Positions 17,024 through 27,133 are shown, numbered from the stretch's first letter. The stretch is DNA of 64,000 nt from an uncultured Bacteroidales bacterium (GCA_902799655.1 CADCBH010000007.1:62001-126000); one strand, 5' to 3'. The notes: a model not told the origin generated them from the sequence alone. Translations and numbers: made by a program.

Positions 17024-19837
17024 ATGAAGAGAAATTTACTTAGACTGAGTACGCTGTGTCTCTTGCTCATGATGGCTGTTGTGAGCAAGGCTGGCGAGAA
17101 CGACCTTCTTTGGGACTATTCAGAGAAAGCACCAACTGGCAGTCCTGACAATGGACTTTATTACGCAGCATCTGTAAATGATGGTCCATCAACATATCAA
17201 GGGTTGAAAGGTGTGAAGCTTGACTCCAAAGGATGGGCTGCATTTTCCAAAGCCGCTGTTGCCGGTAAGCTTACCCTGACTTTTGGCAATCGCAAAAACA
17301 CCTCAGCATACGAAGTGAATGTGTACAAATGTGCCAACGTAGGAGCCAGTGCGACCAAAGGAGACCTAATTGGCACCATTTCTATCACTGAAGGCCCCGG
17401 CACCAATTCCCTGGATATTTCAGCAGACATAACCGGCATCTTCATCGAACGCAAGACAAGCTCAGAGGGTGTTCTCTCTAAGATTGTCTTTAAGGAAACA
17501 ATTGCCCGCTCATTTGTTGACTTCGAGATGAAACTCGGCAACCTTTCCGCAGAGTTTGATACATCTACTCTGCCTACAGGAGTGACCTTTGGAGGTACTT
17601 TCAATAACGACAGTCATGGTTACCGCAACGCTACAGTAGTTGTCCCTGTTGACGGCACAGTGAAGTTCACCATTGGTGGTTGCCAATATGCCAACAAGAC
17701 GTTCAACGTCAAGGATGGTAATGACAACGTCAAGGATGGTAATGACAACGTCATTGCCACGTTAGATCCTAAGACTGAGAAGTGTTATCATGTGGACGGT
17801 TCCTCCATAACCTATATTTATACAGGTGGCCCCACCACACTGACTTTTGACAACATCCAATACCTACCCTACTTCAAGGCTGAGGCAACAGAAGTACAGG
17901 AAGCCGTCATTACCTATAAGGACCAGAACGGCAACAAGTTGGGTGAGAAGAAAGTCTTTGAGGGTGATGCCATTGGCGAGGTTCCTTACACAGAGAAAGA
18001 CCTGACAATTCCTGATGGTTGTAAGTTCCGCGGTTGGGTCTATACCAGTGGTATAAAAGTAAAAACCACCGATATTGTCACAGGCAACATAAGCGTCAAT
18101 GCCAGCGTGACCCAGATTGAGGCTGAGCCAACTATAGGCAGTGTTCAGGCCTACAATCTTACCAACAACACCTTCTATCCCGAGGACCATGAGAACTTTG
18201 ACGTCACTGATGGTTCGTTCCATGACGGTCAGCACGGCTTCGAATTTAAGGCAGATGGCAAATTCTCTGTCAAGGTGGCTGGCAATGCACAGATTGTGCT
18301 GACGCTCTGCCAGTATAGTAAAGAAGGTACCATCGTAGTAACAGATGGCAATAACAATATCGTACAATCCGATATTCCCACCAAGTCTGAAACCGATGGT
18401 GCAACGACATCCGTCAACTATACGGGCAGCGCAACCACACTGACCTTCACTTTCTCCGCACAGACTTACCTCCACAAGGTAACGGTCTATAACGTGAAGG
18501 ATTTTGTGAATAAAGACGAGACTACTGGCTACTATATGGTTCCTGCAGGCGATGCTGCTGGTTTTGTATTAGCACTGAATGCTGCCGCCAGCGATCCTGA
18601 CAGCAAGATTTTCCTGCCTGATGGCATCTACGACCTCGGTGAGAGTGTTGAGACTCCCATCAGTGGAACTAACGTTTCTATCATTGGACAGTCAACGGAG
18701 AAAACTATTATCAAGAACGCTCCTCCCATCAAGCTTGAAGGCCTGCGTTCAGCTGCTACCCTGACCAACAGCTCAACAGGACTCTACCTGCAGGACATCA
18801 CCATCCAGAATGCCCTCGATTACTATACCGCTGGTACCGGTCGTGCTGCTACCCTCGTGGAAAATGGCGACAATACCGTAGCCAAGAATGTTCGCATGTT
18901 GTCTTATCAGGACACATATGTCACCACTACCGGCAAGCATTTCTACTGGGAGGACAGCGAGATTCATGGTACCGTTGACTACATCTGCGGAGGTAGCGAC
19001 GTATTCTTCGAGCATTGTCTATTGGTAAACGAGAGCCGTGCAAAGGATGCAAAAAATGGTGAGGCAACTATCACGGCAGCACAGCCCAAGACAGCAGAAC
19101 TGTACGGATTTGTCTTCAACAACTGCACCATTGAAAATCTGGCCTCCACATTCAACTTTGGTCGTGCTTGGGGTGGTGCTACTGGTGCAACCGTACGTCC
19201 TATGACAACTTATCTGAATACTACCATCAATCAGCCTAATGAGATCATCTCAACCCGCTTCATCTTAAAAGGTATGAACAATCAGTCGGGTGTCTTCCAC
19301 GAGTATAACTCTATGGATGCTGATGGTAATGTCGTTTCACCGGCTTCCAATAGTCAGACCTTTACTGACAAGAACGGTGACGATGCACAAACCTACGAGA
19401 CAATCCTTACTGCCGATCAAGCTGCCAACTACACCATTGACAAGGTTCTTGGCACATGGGCAACAACCGCCCAGCAGCAGGCCACTCAGCTTGAGGCTCC
19501 CGAAGCCACCTACGCTAATGGTAACGTGACGTGGACACCTGCCAATAATGGGGCAATTGCGTACCTGATTGAGAAGAACGGCGAGTTCGCTGGTATCACT
19601 ACAGGTAGCTCCTTTGCTATCAGCATTGATGCTGAGAAGGACAAGTTGACGATTCGTGCCGCTAATCCACGTGGTGGATTTGGCAAGGCTAAGCCCGTAA
19701 CAGGAACTACAGGTATCAACAAGTTGAATGCAGACACTAATGCCAAACTGACTATTTACGACCTGCAGGGCCGTCGTGTAGAGAAAGCCACTCGAGGCAT
19801 CTACATCGTCAATGGCAATACTGTTGTGATTAAATAA
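17024..19837 (+). CDS. Secreted pectin methylesterase (CE8) with N-terminal beta modules
   Basis: A 937-aa multidomain protein. After a signal peptide (to about residue 24) come two similar beta modules sharing GxCQY...DGNxN...YTGxxTTLTF (about 170-290 and 375-490), separated by a segment resembling an InlB B-repeat (GCKFRGWVYTSG). The CE8 beta-helix covers about 500-830: YQDTYV (D630, acid/base), GTVDYICGGSDVFFEHC (D652, nucleophile), FGRAW (R714, W716; LGRPW is usual). A Fn3-like region and a tail (IYDLQGRRVE...GIYIVNG) end the protein. It de-methylates pectin for the PL1 and GH28 partners. It carries an in-frame 21-bp tandem duplication at 17705-17746. Confidence 0.85.
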   Translation: MKRNLLRLSTLCLLLMMAVVSKAGENDLLWDYSEKAPTGSPDNGLYYAASVNDGPSTYQGLKGVKLDSKGWAAFSKAAVAGKLTLTFGNRKNTSAYEVNVYKCANVGASATKGDLIGTISITEGPGTNSLDISADITGIFIERKTSSEGVLSKIVFKETIARSFVDFEMKLGNLSAEFDTSTLPTGVTFGGTFNNDSHGYRNATVVVPVDGTVKFTIGGCQYANKTFNVKDGNDNVKDGNDNVIATLDPKTEKCYHVDGSSITYIYTGGPTTLTFDNIQYLPYFKAEATEVQEAVITYKDQNGNKLGEKKVFEGDAIGEVPYTEKDLTIPDGCKFRGWVYTSGIKVKTTDIVTGNISVNASVTQIEAEPTIGSVQAYNLTNNTFYPEDHENFDVTDGSFHDGQHGFEFKADGKFSVKVAGNAQIVLTLCQYSKEGTIVVTDGNNNIVQSDIPTKSETDGATTSVNYTGSATTLTFTFSAQTYLHKVTVYNVKDFVNKDETTGYYMVPAGDAAGFVLALNAAASDPDSKIFLPDGIYDLGESVETPISGTNVSIIGQSTEKTIIKNAPPIKLEGLRSAATLTNSSTGLYLQDITIQNALDYYTAGTGRAATLVENGDNTVAKNVRMLSYQDTYVTTTGKHFYWEDSEIHGTVDYICGGSDVFFEHCLLVNESRAKDAKNGEATITAAQPKTAELYGFVFNNCTIENLASTFNFGRAWGGATGATVRPMTTYLNTTINQPNEIISTRFILKGMNNQSGVFHEYNSMDADGNVVSPASNSQTFTDKNGDDAQTYETILTADQAANYTIDKVLGTWATTAQQQATQLEAPEATYANGNVTWTPANNGAIAYLIEKNGEFAGITTGSSFAISIDAEKDKLTIRAANPRGGFGKAKPVTGTTGINKLNADTNAKLTIYDLQGRRVEKATRGIYIVNGNTVVIK
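17705..17746 (+). repeat. 21-bp perfect tandem duplication inside CE8 gene
   Basis: Two identical 21-bp units (17705-17725, 17726-17746) plus 6 nt of a third, encoding NVKDGND twice. It lies in a surface loop of the first beta module. Perfect identity suggests recent slippage. Confidence 0.9.
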
Positions 19838-19863
19838 GCATCAAGCTGAAATTATATTGAGAG

Positions 19864-19896
19864 GACGGAGCACCCCACAGGTGTTCCGTCTTTTTT
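19864..19896 (+). terminator. Intrinsic terminator after the pectin-enzyme operon
   Basis: Stem GACGGAGCACC (19864-19874) with GGTGTTCCGTC (19880-19890), one G-T wobble, 5-nt loop, T6 tail. It separates the GH28/PL1/CE8 unit from the susC unit. Confidence 0.88.
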
Positions 19897-19982
19897 CTAT
19901 GCTTTTTCCTCTGCATGACATCCGAAATATGTTAAATATGCGCTTTTTCGTAAACGTTTGCAAGGAAAAAGCATCAGAATAT

Positions 19983-20013
19983 TTTGCTCCTTTAGGTTTT
20001 TTTAGTAATTTTG
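19983..20013 (+). promoter_or_regulatory. susC operon promoter
   Basis: TTTG at 19983-19986, 19 bp, TAATTTTG at 20006-20013; leader of about 45 nt to the first ATG. It rules out the ORF's upstream extension as coding. Confidence 0.75.
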
Positions 20014-20066
20014 CCACAAATATCAATAAATATTTGTTTAACTACTTTTTTAAAACTACTAATTTT

Positions 20067-23000
20067 ATGTCAATTTACATGAAGTTATCGCGAAGTGCTC
20101 TTGTGCTGGCATTCCTGCTTTTTGTAGGTAGCATTAGTGCACAGACCGTCAAGGTCACCGTGAAAGACTCTCAGGGCGAGGCAGTCATTGGCGCCAGCGT
20201 TATTGAACAAGGTACGCGCAATGGTGGTGTGACTGATTTCGACGGAAATTTCACAATCAATTTAACAGCTGGCAAACCCATCGTCATCAGCTACATTGGT
20301 ATGAAGACGAAGACAGTTAACGCCAAGGGTAAGACAGAAGTCAGCGTAGTCCTCGAGGACGATGCCACCACACTGAACGACGTCGTTGTCATCGGTTACG
20401 GTACCGTTCGCAAGAAAGACCTGACAGGTTCGGTAGCCTCACTAAACTCCGATAAGGTGGCAGCAGTGCCCGTGTCGAATGTCGGCGAAGCCATGACTGG
20501 TAAGCTGGCTGGTGTGAACATCACCACTACTGAGGGCTCACCCGATGCCGATGTCAAAATCCGTGTACGTGGTGGTGGTTCACTGTCGCAAGACAACTCA
20601 CCATTGTATATCGTCGATGGATTCCCCGTCAGCAGCATCAGTGATATTGCGCCTTCTGAAATCGAGAGCATCGACGTACTGAAAGACGCCTCTTCTACTG
20701 CTATCTATGGTGCCCGTGGTGCCAATGGTGTCATCATCGTTACCACCAAGAGCGGTAAAGAAGGAAACGTACAGGTGAACTTCAACGCCTCTCACGGCTG
20801 GAAGAAAATCACCAAGGAGGTTAAAGTCATGGACCCCTACAACTTTGCCATGTACCAGTATGAGTTGGACCAGACCTCAGGCAACTACGGTAACTTCAAC
20901 GATCTGGACATCTGGAAGAGTATTGACGGTACTGACTATCAGGACATCGTCTTCGGACGTACTGGTCACCAGAACAACTATAATGTCAATGTCAGTGGCG
21001 GCAGCAAGGAGCTGAAGTTTAATGTAGGCTATAACCACATTGATGAAAAGAGCATCATGATGGGTTCAGGCTATCAGAAGAACAATATCAGTGCCAAGCT
21101 GAATGCCAAACTCAACAAATGGCTGACTTTGGATTTCAATGCCCGTTTGTCATTCACCAAACTGGACGGTCTGAATGGCGGTGCTGATACGAACGAGTCG
21201 AATGCCGCCAACTCTATCGTAGCCAACACTGTACGCTGGGCTCCTGTTGAGAGTCTGACAGAGAGTGGCGACGACGACGAGGAGAACTCTACTTCTACAC
21301 GCCGTACGCCCTATCAGCGTATCGAGGCTTCCTACAAACTGCAAGACCGCTTGCAGCAATCATACAATGCCGGATTGAACTGGAAGCCATTCAAGGGCTT
21401 CACCTTCCGCACTGAATATGGTTACACCTGGAAGCGCAACGAGACTGATCAGGCGTGGGCTTCTGATGCTACGACCAACTCAAAATACGGTTACAATGGT
21501 GCACCACAGGCACAGTTTATCCGCACCAACTATGAGAGCTGGCGCAATGCCAATACCGTCACTTACGACAATCGCAAGCTTTTCGGCGACCACCACATCA
21601 ATGTGCTGCTGGGTCAGGAGTGGAGCAGTTCCAAGCAGACCACCCGTACCAGCACATCGGTAGGATACCCCACGACAATGACCCTTGGCGAGGTGCTGTC
21701 AGACACACAGGCTGGTATTGCTCTGCCAAATGAAAGCGACATTTCAGCCAAAGAGAACATGCTGTCATTCTTTGGACGTATCAACTACACCATCGCCGAC
21801 AAATATCTCGCCACCTTCACCATGCGTGCTGACGGCAGCTCAAAGTTCGGCGACGGTCACCGCTGGGGTGTATTCCCCTCACTGGCTCTCGCCTGGCGCA
21901 TGAATGAGGAAGCATTCCTGAAAGACGTAAAATGGCTGGATAACCTCAAACTGCGTCTGAGCTGGGGTACAGCAGGTAACAACCGTATCAACAGCGGTCT
22001 TATCCTTCCAACATACTCCATGGCTGCCAACACCGCCAAGGCTCCCTTCTTCAATGGAGAGCGTACATCTATGCTGGAGCGTGGCACCTATCTGTATAAC
22101 CCTGACCTGAAGTGGGAAACCACCGTCACTCGCAACATCGGTCTGGACTTCGGTTTCTTCCGCGGACGCATCAATGGTACATTGGATTTCTACTGGAACA
22201 CCACCAAGGACCTGCTGATGCAGAGTGTTATTCCCTCAAACTCTGGATATAGCTATCAGTTCCAGAACTTCGGTAAGACCTCTAACAGCGGTATCGAGCT
22301 GACATTGAACGCAGCCATCATAGAGAAGAAGAACTTCAATCTGAACTTCAACTTCAACATCTCTTATAATAAGAACAAGATTGACGAGCTGAACTTGGAG
22401 AACCCCTGGCAGAGCAGCAACTGGAGCGGCAGCACCCTGTCCAAGTACGAAGACTTCCGTGTAGAGGAAGGTGGCCGACTGGGTGAAATATGGGGCTATA
22501 AGTACGTAGGCTTCTATACACCATACGATGCTGAGAAGAATCCTAATGGTGAACTGGTTCTTGACGGTACGACATGGAAACTGCGTGAAGGCATCAATGA
22601 CAAGAGCAGCACGCTCACTGAAGGTCTATATCCTGGTGGTATCAAGGTGGAGGTTGACGAGAATGGCGACCCCATTAAGCAACGTCTGGGTAACACCATC
22701 CCCACTACCACTGGTGGTTTCGGACTGGATGGTAGCTACAAGACCAAGGTTGGTACCATCGACTTCAACGTTTTCTTCAACTACTCATTGGGCAACAAGA
22801 TTGTCAACGGCACCAAGTTGGCCAACGCTTTCTATGCTGGTTCACAGAAAGGCTACAACCTTGTCTCTGATTTCAATCTGGGTAGCCGCTACACATGGAT
22901 TGACCCCAACAACGGTCTGAACCTCGGTCGTCCATCGTCTGCTACAATAGCTGAATATGGTGGCAGTGACCAACTCGTTGCCCGTCTGTTGGAACTCAAC

Positions 23001-23318
23001 CAGAACGCAGGTATCTATAATCCTGCAGCTATCTCGAAAATGCAGCTCATCGACTGGGCTGTCGAGGACGCTTCGTTCCTGCGTCTGCAGACGGTGACAG
23101 TAGGCTATACCTTCCCCAAGAATCTGGTGAAGAAGGTTCATCTGGAGAATGTACGTATCTATGCTACTGGTCACAACCTGCTGTGCTTCACCAAGTACGA
23201 AGGCTATGACCCTGAGGTGGATACCAGCAGCAAGAGAAACCCCATGACACCAGGTATCGACTATGCTGCCTATCCCAAGAGCCGTACATATGTATTAGGT
23301 ATCAACGTAACATTCTAA
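20067..23318 (+). CDS. SusC/RagA-type TonB-dependent outer-membrane transporter
   Basis: 1083 aa from the ATG at 20067; an alternative ATG at 20079 starts the signal peptide proper (MKLSRSALVLAFLLFVGSISAQ). Domains: CarboxypepD_reg-like module (about 28-115), plug with LNDVVVIGYGTVRKKDLTGS, the SusC signature PLYIVDGFPV...IESIDVLKDASSTAIYGARGANGV, then a 22-strand barrel ending in aromatic YVLGINVTF. It imports oligosaccharides across the outer membrane with its SusD partner, powered by TonB. The pectinase neighbours suggest galacturonan oligomers. The frame is open from 19857, but the promoter lies inside that extension. Confidence 0.93.
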   Translation: MSIYMKLSRSALVLAFLLFVGSISAQTVKVTVKDSQGEAVIGASVIEQGTRNGGVTDFDGNFTINLTAGKPIVISYIGMKTKTVNAKGKTEVSVVLEDDATTLNDVVVIGYGTVRKKDLTGSVASLNSDKVAAVPVSNVGEAMTGKLAGVNITTTEGSPDADVKIRVRGGGSLSQDNSPLYIVDGFPVSSISDIAPSEIESIDVLKDASSTAIYGARGANGVIIVTTKSGKEGNVQVNFNASHGWKKITKEVKVMDPYNFAMYQYELDQTSGNYGNFNDLDIWKSIDGTDYQDIVFGRTGHQNNYNVNVSGGSKELKFNVGYNHIDEKSIMMGSGYQKNNISAKLNAKLNKWLTLDFNARLSFTKLDGLNGGADTNESNAANSIVANTVRWAPVESLTESGDDDEENSTSTRRTPYQRIEASYKLQDRLQQSYNAGLNWKPFKGFTFRTEYGYTWKRNETDQAWASDATTNSKYGYNGAPQAQFIRTNYESWRNANTVTYDNRKLFGDHHINVLLGQEWSSSKQTTRTSTSVGYPTTMTLGEVLSDTQAGIALPNESDISAKENMLSFFGRINYTIADKYLATFTMRADGSSKFGDGHRWGVFPSLALAWRMNEEAFLKDVKWLDNLKLRLSWGTAGNNRINSGLILPTYSMAANTAKAPFFNGERTSMLERGTYLYNPDLKWETTVTRNIGLDFGFFRGRINGTLDFYWNTTKDLLMQSVIPSNSGYSYQFQNFGKTSNSGIELTLNAAIIEKKNFNLNFNFNISYNKNKIDELNLENPWQSSNWSGSTLSKYEDFRVEEGGRLGEIWGYKYVGFYTPYDAEKNPNGELVLDGTTWKLREGINDKSSTLTEGLYPGGIKVEVDENGDPIKQRLGNTIPTTTGGFGLDGSYKTKVGTIDFNVFFNYSLGNKIVNGTKLANAFYAGSQKGYNLVSDFNLGSRYTWIDPNNGLNLGRPSSATIAEYGGSDQLVARLLELNQNAGIYNPAAISKMQLIDWAVEDASFLRLQTVTVGYTFPKNLVKKVHLENVRIYATGHNLLCFTKYEGYDPEVDTSSKRNPMTPGIDYAAYPKSRTYVLGINVTF

Positions 23319-23322
23319 ATGC

Positions 23323-23331
23323 AAGGAGGAG
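23323..23331 (+). promoter_or_regulatory. Strong Shine-Dalgarno sequence before susD
   Basis: AAGGAGGAG, 8 nt before the ATG at 23340. Such a site is unusual in this window, where most genes have AT-rich leaders. It supports MKKILS as the start rather than the ATG at 23319 that immediately follows the susC stop. Confidence 0.7.
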
Positions 23332-23339
23332 ACAACAAT

Positions 23340-25355
23340 ATGAAAAAGATATTATCTATCATCGCTATAGCCACGGGCGTACTGTTCAGCAATACCTCGT
23401 GCAAAGACTTCCTTGACCAGCAGTCGCCATCAGAGCATACTGATGCCGATGTATGGGAGTCTACATACTATACTGAACTGCGCGTCAATAAGCTTTATGG
23501 CGCTATGGGGCAGGATCGCACCTATTCTCAGGACTTAGCCATCGTCTGGAACATGAACAGCGACGTAGAACTGGTTGACGGTCTTGGAACCAATGCCACA
23601 GCCGTCAGCGAGCGTGGTGCCATGAACTATAACATGGATCCAGGCTGGACCAAGATCAACGACCTGTGGACGGCTATGTACGGTATCATTGAGGATGCCA
23701 ACGTCAACATCGAGAACATCCGTTCCAGCAAGCTGCTCACCGATGGCACCAACAGTCAGAAGGCTGCCATGCATCGCTATTTGGGAGAATCGCTGACCAT
23801 CCGCGCCATGGTCTATTTCGACTTGCTGCGCATCTTTGGCGATATCCCCATGAAACTAGAGCCTTCAAAGGCCGACCTGAGCAATGTCTATCAGGAGAAA
23901 ACAGACCGTGACGTTATCATGGACCAGCTGATAAAAGACCTGGAAGAGGCTGTTGAGTATCTGCCTTGGGCTGGTTCGATAGCAGGCTATACCACTGAAC
24001 GCGTCACCAAGGGCTATGCCCATGGCCTGTTAGGACAGATTGCACTGACACGTGCAGGTTGGGCTATCCGCGAGGCTGCGAAAGAAGGCTATGAGACAGC
24101 TACCGACGGCAACAGCGACGGCACCTATCCTACCCAGCGTCCTGCTCAGGCTATCCGTGAGGAACTTTACAAGAAAGCCATCGCGCATTTCGCTGCCGTC
24201 ATCAGCGATCCTACCCACTCTCTGAACCCGTCGTTCTCTGATGAGTGGTATAAGATCAACCAGCTGGTTCTGGATCAGAAATATCACGAGAATATCTTTG
24301 AGATTCCCATGGGCGAGAATGTCACTGGTGAATTAGGCTATACAGTGGGTATTCGTCTGAATGGTGTTACTGAAGAATATGGCTATGGCAACTCCTCTGG
24401 TAAGATGAAGACTACTGCCACCCTGCTCTACTCCTACGACGAGAACGACCAGCGCCGCGACATCACGATTGGCAGCGTTCAGGTAAGAAGCAATTCAAAC
24501 CATGCCGTAGAGGAAGTGTTAGGCAACAGTCCCTTCGAGCTGTATGTCGCCAAGTGGGATCCGCGCAAGATGAGCGCCACCTGGCTGGACAACAACCTGA
24601 AAGCTGGCGCCAAGCACATGACAGGTATCAACCCCGTCAAGATGCGCTATGCCAACATCCTGCTTTGGTTTGCCGAGGCTCAGAACGAGCTCTATGGTCC
24701 TACGGCTCCTGATGCCACCTGCGGACTGACAGCCCTCCAGGCATTGGCACTGGTCCACAACCGTGCCTTCACAAAGAACAACCGTACAGACGAGAATCCC
24801 GAGCTTGTGCCAAACCCACAGGATAACGGTGCATTCCTAACAGGTGCTGCAGCCAGTCAGACCAACATGTTTGACGCTATCGTACAGGAGAACGCCTGGG
24901 AGTTTGCCGGTGAGGGATTCCGCAAGTACGACCTCATCCGCTGGAACCTGCTCTATCAAAAGATTATGGAATTCAAAGCCGACTACCTGGCTTTGCTTGG
25001 CAGCGCTGACGAAGATGGCACCACCTACGTTCCTGGTGTTCGCAACTTCCAGAAGAAGCTGTACTTCAACTATGCCAACGTGTCAAAGACCAAGATTGAC
25101 ATGAAGAGCATCACCTGGTATGGCATTCCTGCCGACAAGGCAAAGACCGACTATGCAGGCAGCGTCAGCTCATTTGGCGCATCTGATCCCAGCAAGACCG
25201 ATGACAAGCAGGTCTATACCAACCTGCCCAGCATCTCCAGCGGTCTGGTTGGCGACAACGTAAAAGTCAAGAACCGCTACCTGATGCCTATCGGTTCGTC
25301 AACAATCTCTGCATCCAACGGAAAGCTGCATAACTCTTATGGCTACAGCGACTAA
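23340..25355 (+). CDS. SusD/RagB-family glycan-binding lipoprotein
   Basis: A 671-aa surface lipoprotein: signal peptide II with lipobox NTSC (Cys21), then the SusD helical TPR-like fold. Visible family features: FLDQQSPSEHTDADVW, LGESLTIRAMVYFDLLRIFGDIPM (helix with the RA...YF.L...FGD.P pattern), and the C-terminal ENAWEFAGEGFRKYDLIRW (RxxDLiRW signature). It is the lid and binding partner of the adjacent SusC transporter, 21 nt downstream. Ligand is presumably pectin-derived, inferred from context only. Confidence 0.93.
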   Translation: MKKILSIIAIATGVLFSNTSCKDFLDQQSPSEHTDADVWESTYYTELRVNKLYGAMGQDRTYSQDLAIVWNMNSDVELVDGLGTNATAVSERGAMNYNMDPGWTKINDLWTAMYGIIEDANVNIENIRSSKLLTDGTNSQKAAMHRYLGESLTIRAMVYFDLLRIFGDIPMKLEPSKADLSNVYQEKTDRDVIMDQLIKDLEEAVEYLPWAGSIAGYTTERVTKGYAHGLLGQIALTRAGWAIREAAKEGYETATDGNSDGTYPTQRPAQAIREELYKKAIAHFAAVISDPTHSLNPSFSDEWYKINQLVLDQKYHENIFEIPMGENVTGELGYTVGIRLNGVTEEYGYGNSSGKMKTTATLLYSYDENDQRRDITIGSVQVRSNSNHAVEEVLGNSPFELYVAKWDPRKMSATWLDNNLKAGAKHMTGINPVKMRYANILLWFAEAQNELYGPTAPDATCGLTALQALALVHNRAFTKNNRTDENPELVPNPQDNGAFLTGAAASQTNMFDAIVQENAWEFAGEGFRKYDLIRWNLLYQKIMEFKADYLALLGSADEDGTTYVPGVRNFQKKLYFNYANVSKTKIDMKSITWYGIPADKAKTDYAGSVSSFGASDPSKTDDKQVYTNLPSISSGLVGDNVKVKNRYLMPIGSSTISASNGKLHNSYGYSD

Positions 25356-25386
25356 TCGTGGTTAAACAACTAAAAAAGCAAATACA

Positions 25387-27075
25387 ATGAATAGCAACAA
25401 TAAAATACTGATTGCAGCAGGAATCATCACACTGGGTCTGGCCGTCAGCTCATGTAAGAAAGACCAGGACTGGAGTACCGATGCCTCGCACAACCGTGCC
25501 TTTAGCGTCAAGGACGACATCTCTGTTGACCAGGCAGACACGTCGGCAGAAATCATCTTCAAGACACGCACTACTGGCACCTATACGATTGAGTTGGCAA
25601 CCGATACCCTCTACGACGACATCGAAGAGGGTACGGCAGCTGGTTCACAAACCCTCAAGACAGACTTCACCTCCAATAAAGAAATCCATGCCACCGTCGA
25701 TAATCTGGTTGGCAACACTCGCTACTTCCTGCGTATCCGCTGCACTGCCGAGGGAAAGGCTCCTTCCCACTGGGTCTATTTCGAAGACAGCAAGGGCTAC
25801 CGTTCGTTCAAGACCAAGTCTGAGCAGATCTTCAATACCGTACCCAGCACTGACATTCAGGAAGACGGTGTACGACTGACGTGGGATGCTACCAAGCAGG
25901 TCAGCGCCATCTCCGTCTATAAGAGCAATGAGCGTAAGGACTCAGTGCAGCTCTCTGCTGAACAGATTGCTGCCGGTGAGTACACCTTCTCCAAGACCTT
26001 TACTGAGAGCGGTGAAGCCATCAAGGCGTCAACCACCTATAAGTTTTTCATCTGGCTGAACACCTCCAAGCGCGGTGAGATGAGCGTGCAGACTGCTGCC
26101 GCCATGCCTGCTGGTGACTATAAGTACCAGTTGCCTGCTGCCACAACCATTATCGATAAGGCCTTGTTGGACGGCTATGCTGCTACGGCTGCTGCTGACG
26201 GCAAGACCAACTATAGCGTCACCATTGGTATTCCTGCCGGTGCAACACTCGACTTCCACGGATCGTCAGAAACAGGAGATGCTACCAACATCACCATCCC
26301 TGACGGCATGTCTGTCACCTTCTTCGGTATGCCTGGCGGCGATGCTCCTACCCTCAAGTTCCAGAAGAACATCGACATTGCTGGTACACACTCTTATATT
26401 GCCTTCGAGAATGTGAAGGTGGTTAATGACGGTGCTGGATACTTCGTCAACCAGGGTAAAGCTTGTGGTGTCGGCGAGTTCAGCGTGAAAGACTGTGAGA
26501 TTTCAGGTTTCGGCACTTCTTTCTTCCGTTTCCAGGGTAGTGACGCCAAGAACATCGATAAGGTGACACTGACTAACAGCATCTTCCACGACATGTGCTC
26601 TGGCTACTCGTTCTTCCACATCGATGCTAACAAGGGAGCCGGCGGTGGCGTAAAGAACATCGCTATGGACAAGTGTACACTCTATAACATCGCTACAGGT
26701 GGTAAGATGTTTATCTACAGCCGCGATACCGACATGGAGAGCATCTCCGTGAAGAACACAACGTTCTACAACTGTATCGGTAACGGTAACTACTGGGTGG
26801 ACTTTGACAAGAACGGTAAAGGTTGCACGGGTACTTATGAATTTGTGAACTGCCTGTTTACCAAGACTCCTGACGAGGCTACCAACAAGAACGTTCGCGG
26901 TGCTACGAATCCCGCCTTCGACGGATGTAAGAAGACCAACGACTTCTTCAAGGTATTCACTGGAGTGGATGAGCTCGACTATGCTGCCAGCGATCTGTTT
27001 ACAGATGCTGCAAATGGTGACTTCAAGATGAAGAAGGACCTCAGTTGCGGTGACCCACGCTGGTTTAAGGAGTAA
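25387..27075 (+). CDS. Surface lipoprotein with Fn3-like and parallel beta-helix regions (DUF4957/DUF5123 type)
   Basis: A 562-aa lipoprotein (lipobox VSSC, Cys23). Residues about 40-230 look like two beta-sandwich modules. From about 270 to 500 there is a right-handed beta-helix pattern (ISFENV-, DCEISG-, NSIFHDMCSG-, KCTLYNIATGGK-, NTTFYNCIGNG-type rungs), as in DUF4957/DUF5123 proteins that accompany SusCD in pectin loci. The C-terminal FTDAANGDFKMKKDLSCGDPRWF is typical. Probably a glycan-binding or lyase-like surface protein; no catalytic residues can be assigned. Third gene of the susC operon, 31 nt after susD. Confidence 0.75.
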   Translation: MNSNNKILIAAGIITLGLAVSSCKKDQDWSTDASHNRAFSVKDDISVDQADTSAEIIFKTRTTGTYTIELATDTLYDDIEEGTAAGSQTLKTDFTSNKEIHATVDNLVGNTRYFLRIRCTAEGKAPSHWVYFEDSKGYRSFKTKSEQIFNTVPSTDIQEDGVRLTWDATKQVSAISVYKSNERKDSVQLSAEQIAAGEYTFSKTFTESGEAIKASTTYKFFIWLNTSKRGEMSVQTAAAMPAGDYKYQLPAATTIIDKALLDGYAATAAADGKTNYSVTIGIPAGATLDFHGSSETGDATNITIPDGMSVTFFGMPGGDAPTLKFQKNIDIAGTHSYIAFENVKVVNDGAGYFVNQGKACGVGEFSVKDCEISGFGTSFFRFQGSDAKNIDKVTLTNSIFHDMCSGYSFFHIDANKGAGGGVKNIAMDKCTLYNIATGGKMFIYSRDTDMESISVKNTTFYNCIGNGNYWVDFDKNGKGCTGTYEFVNCLFTKTPDEATNKNVRGATNPAFDGCKKTNDFFKVFTGVDELDYAASDLFTDAANGDFKMKKDLSCGDPRWFKE

Positions 27076-27100
27076 CGAACAACACTCTAAAAATAAGCTA

Positions 27101-27125
27101 ATGGGATGACCTCGTGTCATCCCAT
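27101..27125 (+). terminator. Perfect hairpin between lipoprotein and BNR genes
   Basis: 10-bp perfect stem, ATGGGATGAC (27101-27110) with GTCATCCCAT (27116-27125), 5-nt loop, then TACTTCTT. The T tail is weak, so this may attenuate rather than end transcription toward the next two genes. Confidence 0.6.
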
Positions 27126-27133
27126 TACTTCTT

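Noticed and set aside
19857..20066. 70-residue extension of SusC
   Set aside because: Contains the trp-like terminator remainder and the susC promoter; the signal peptide begins after it.
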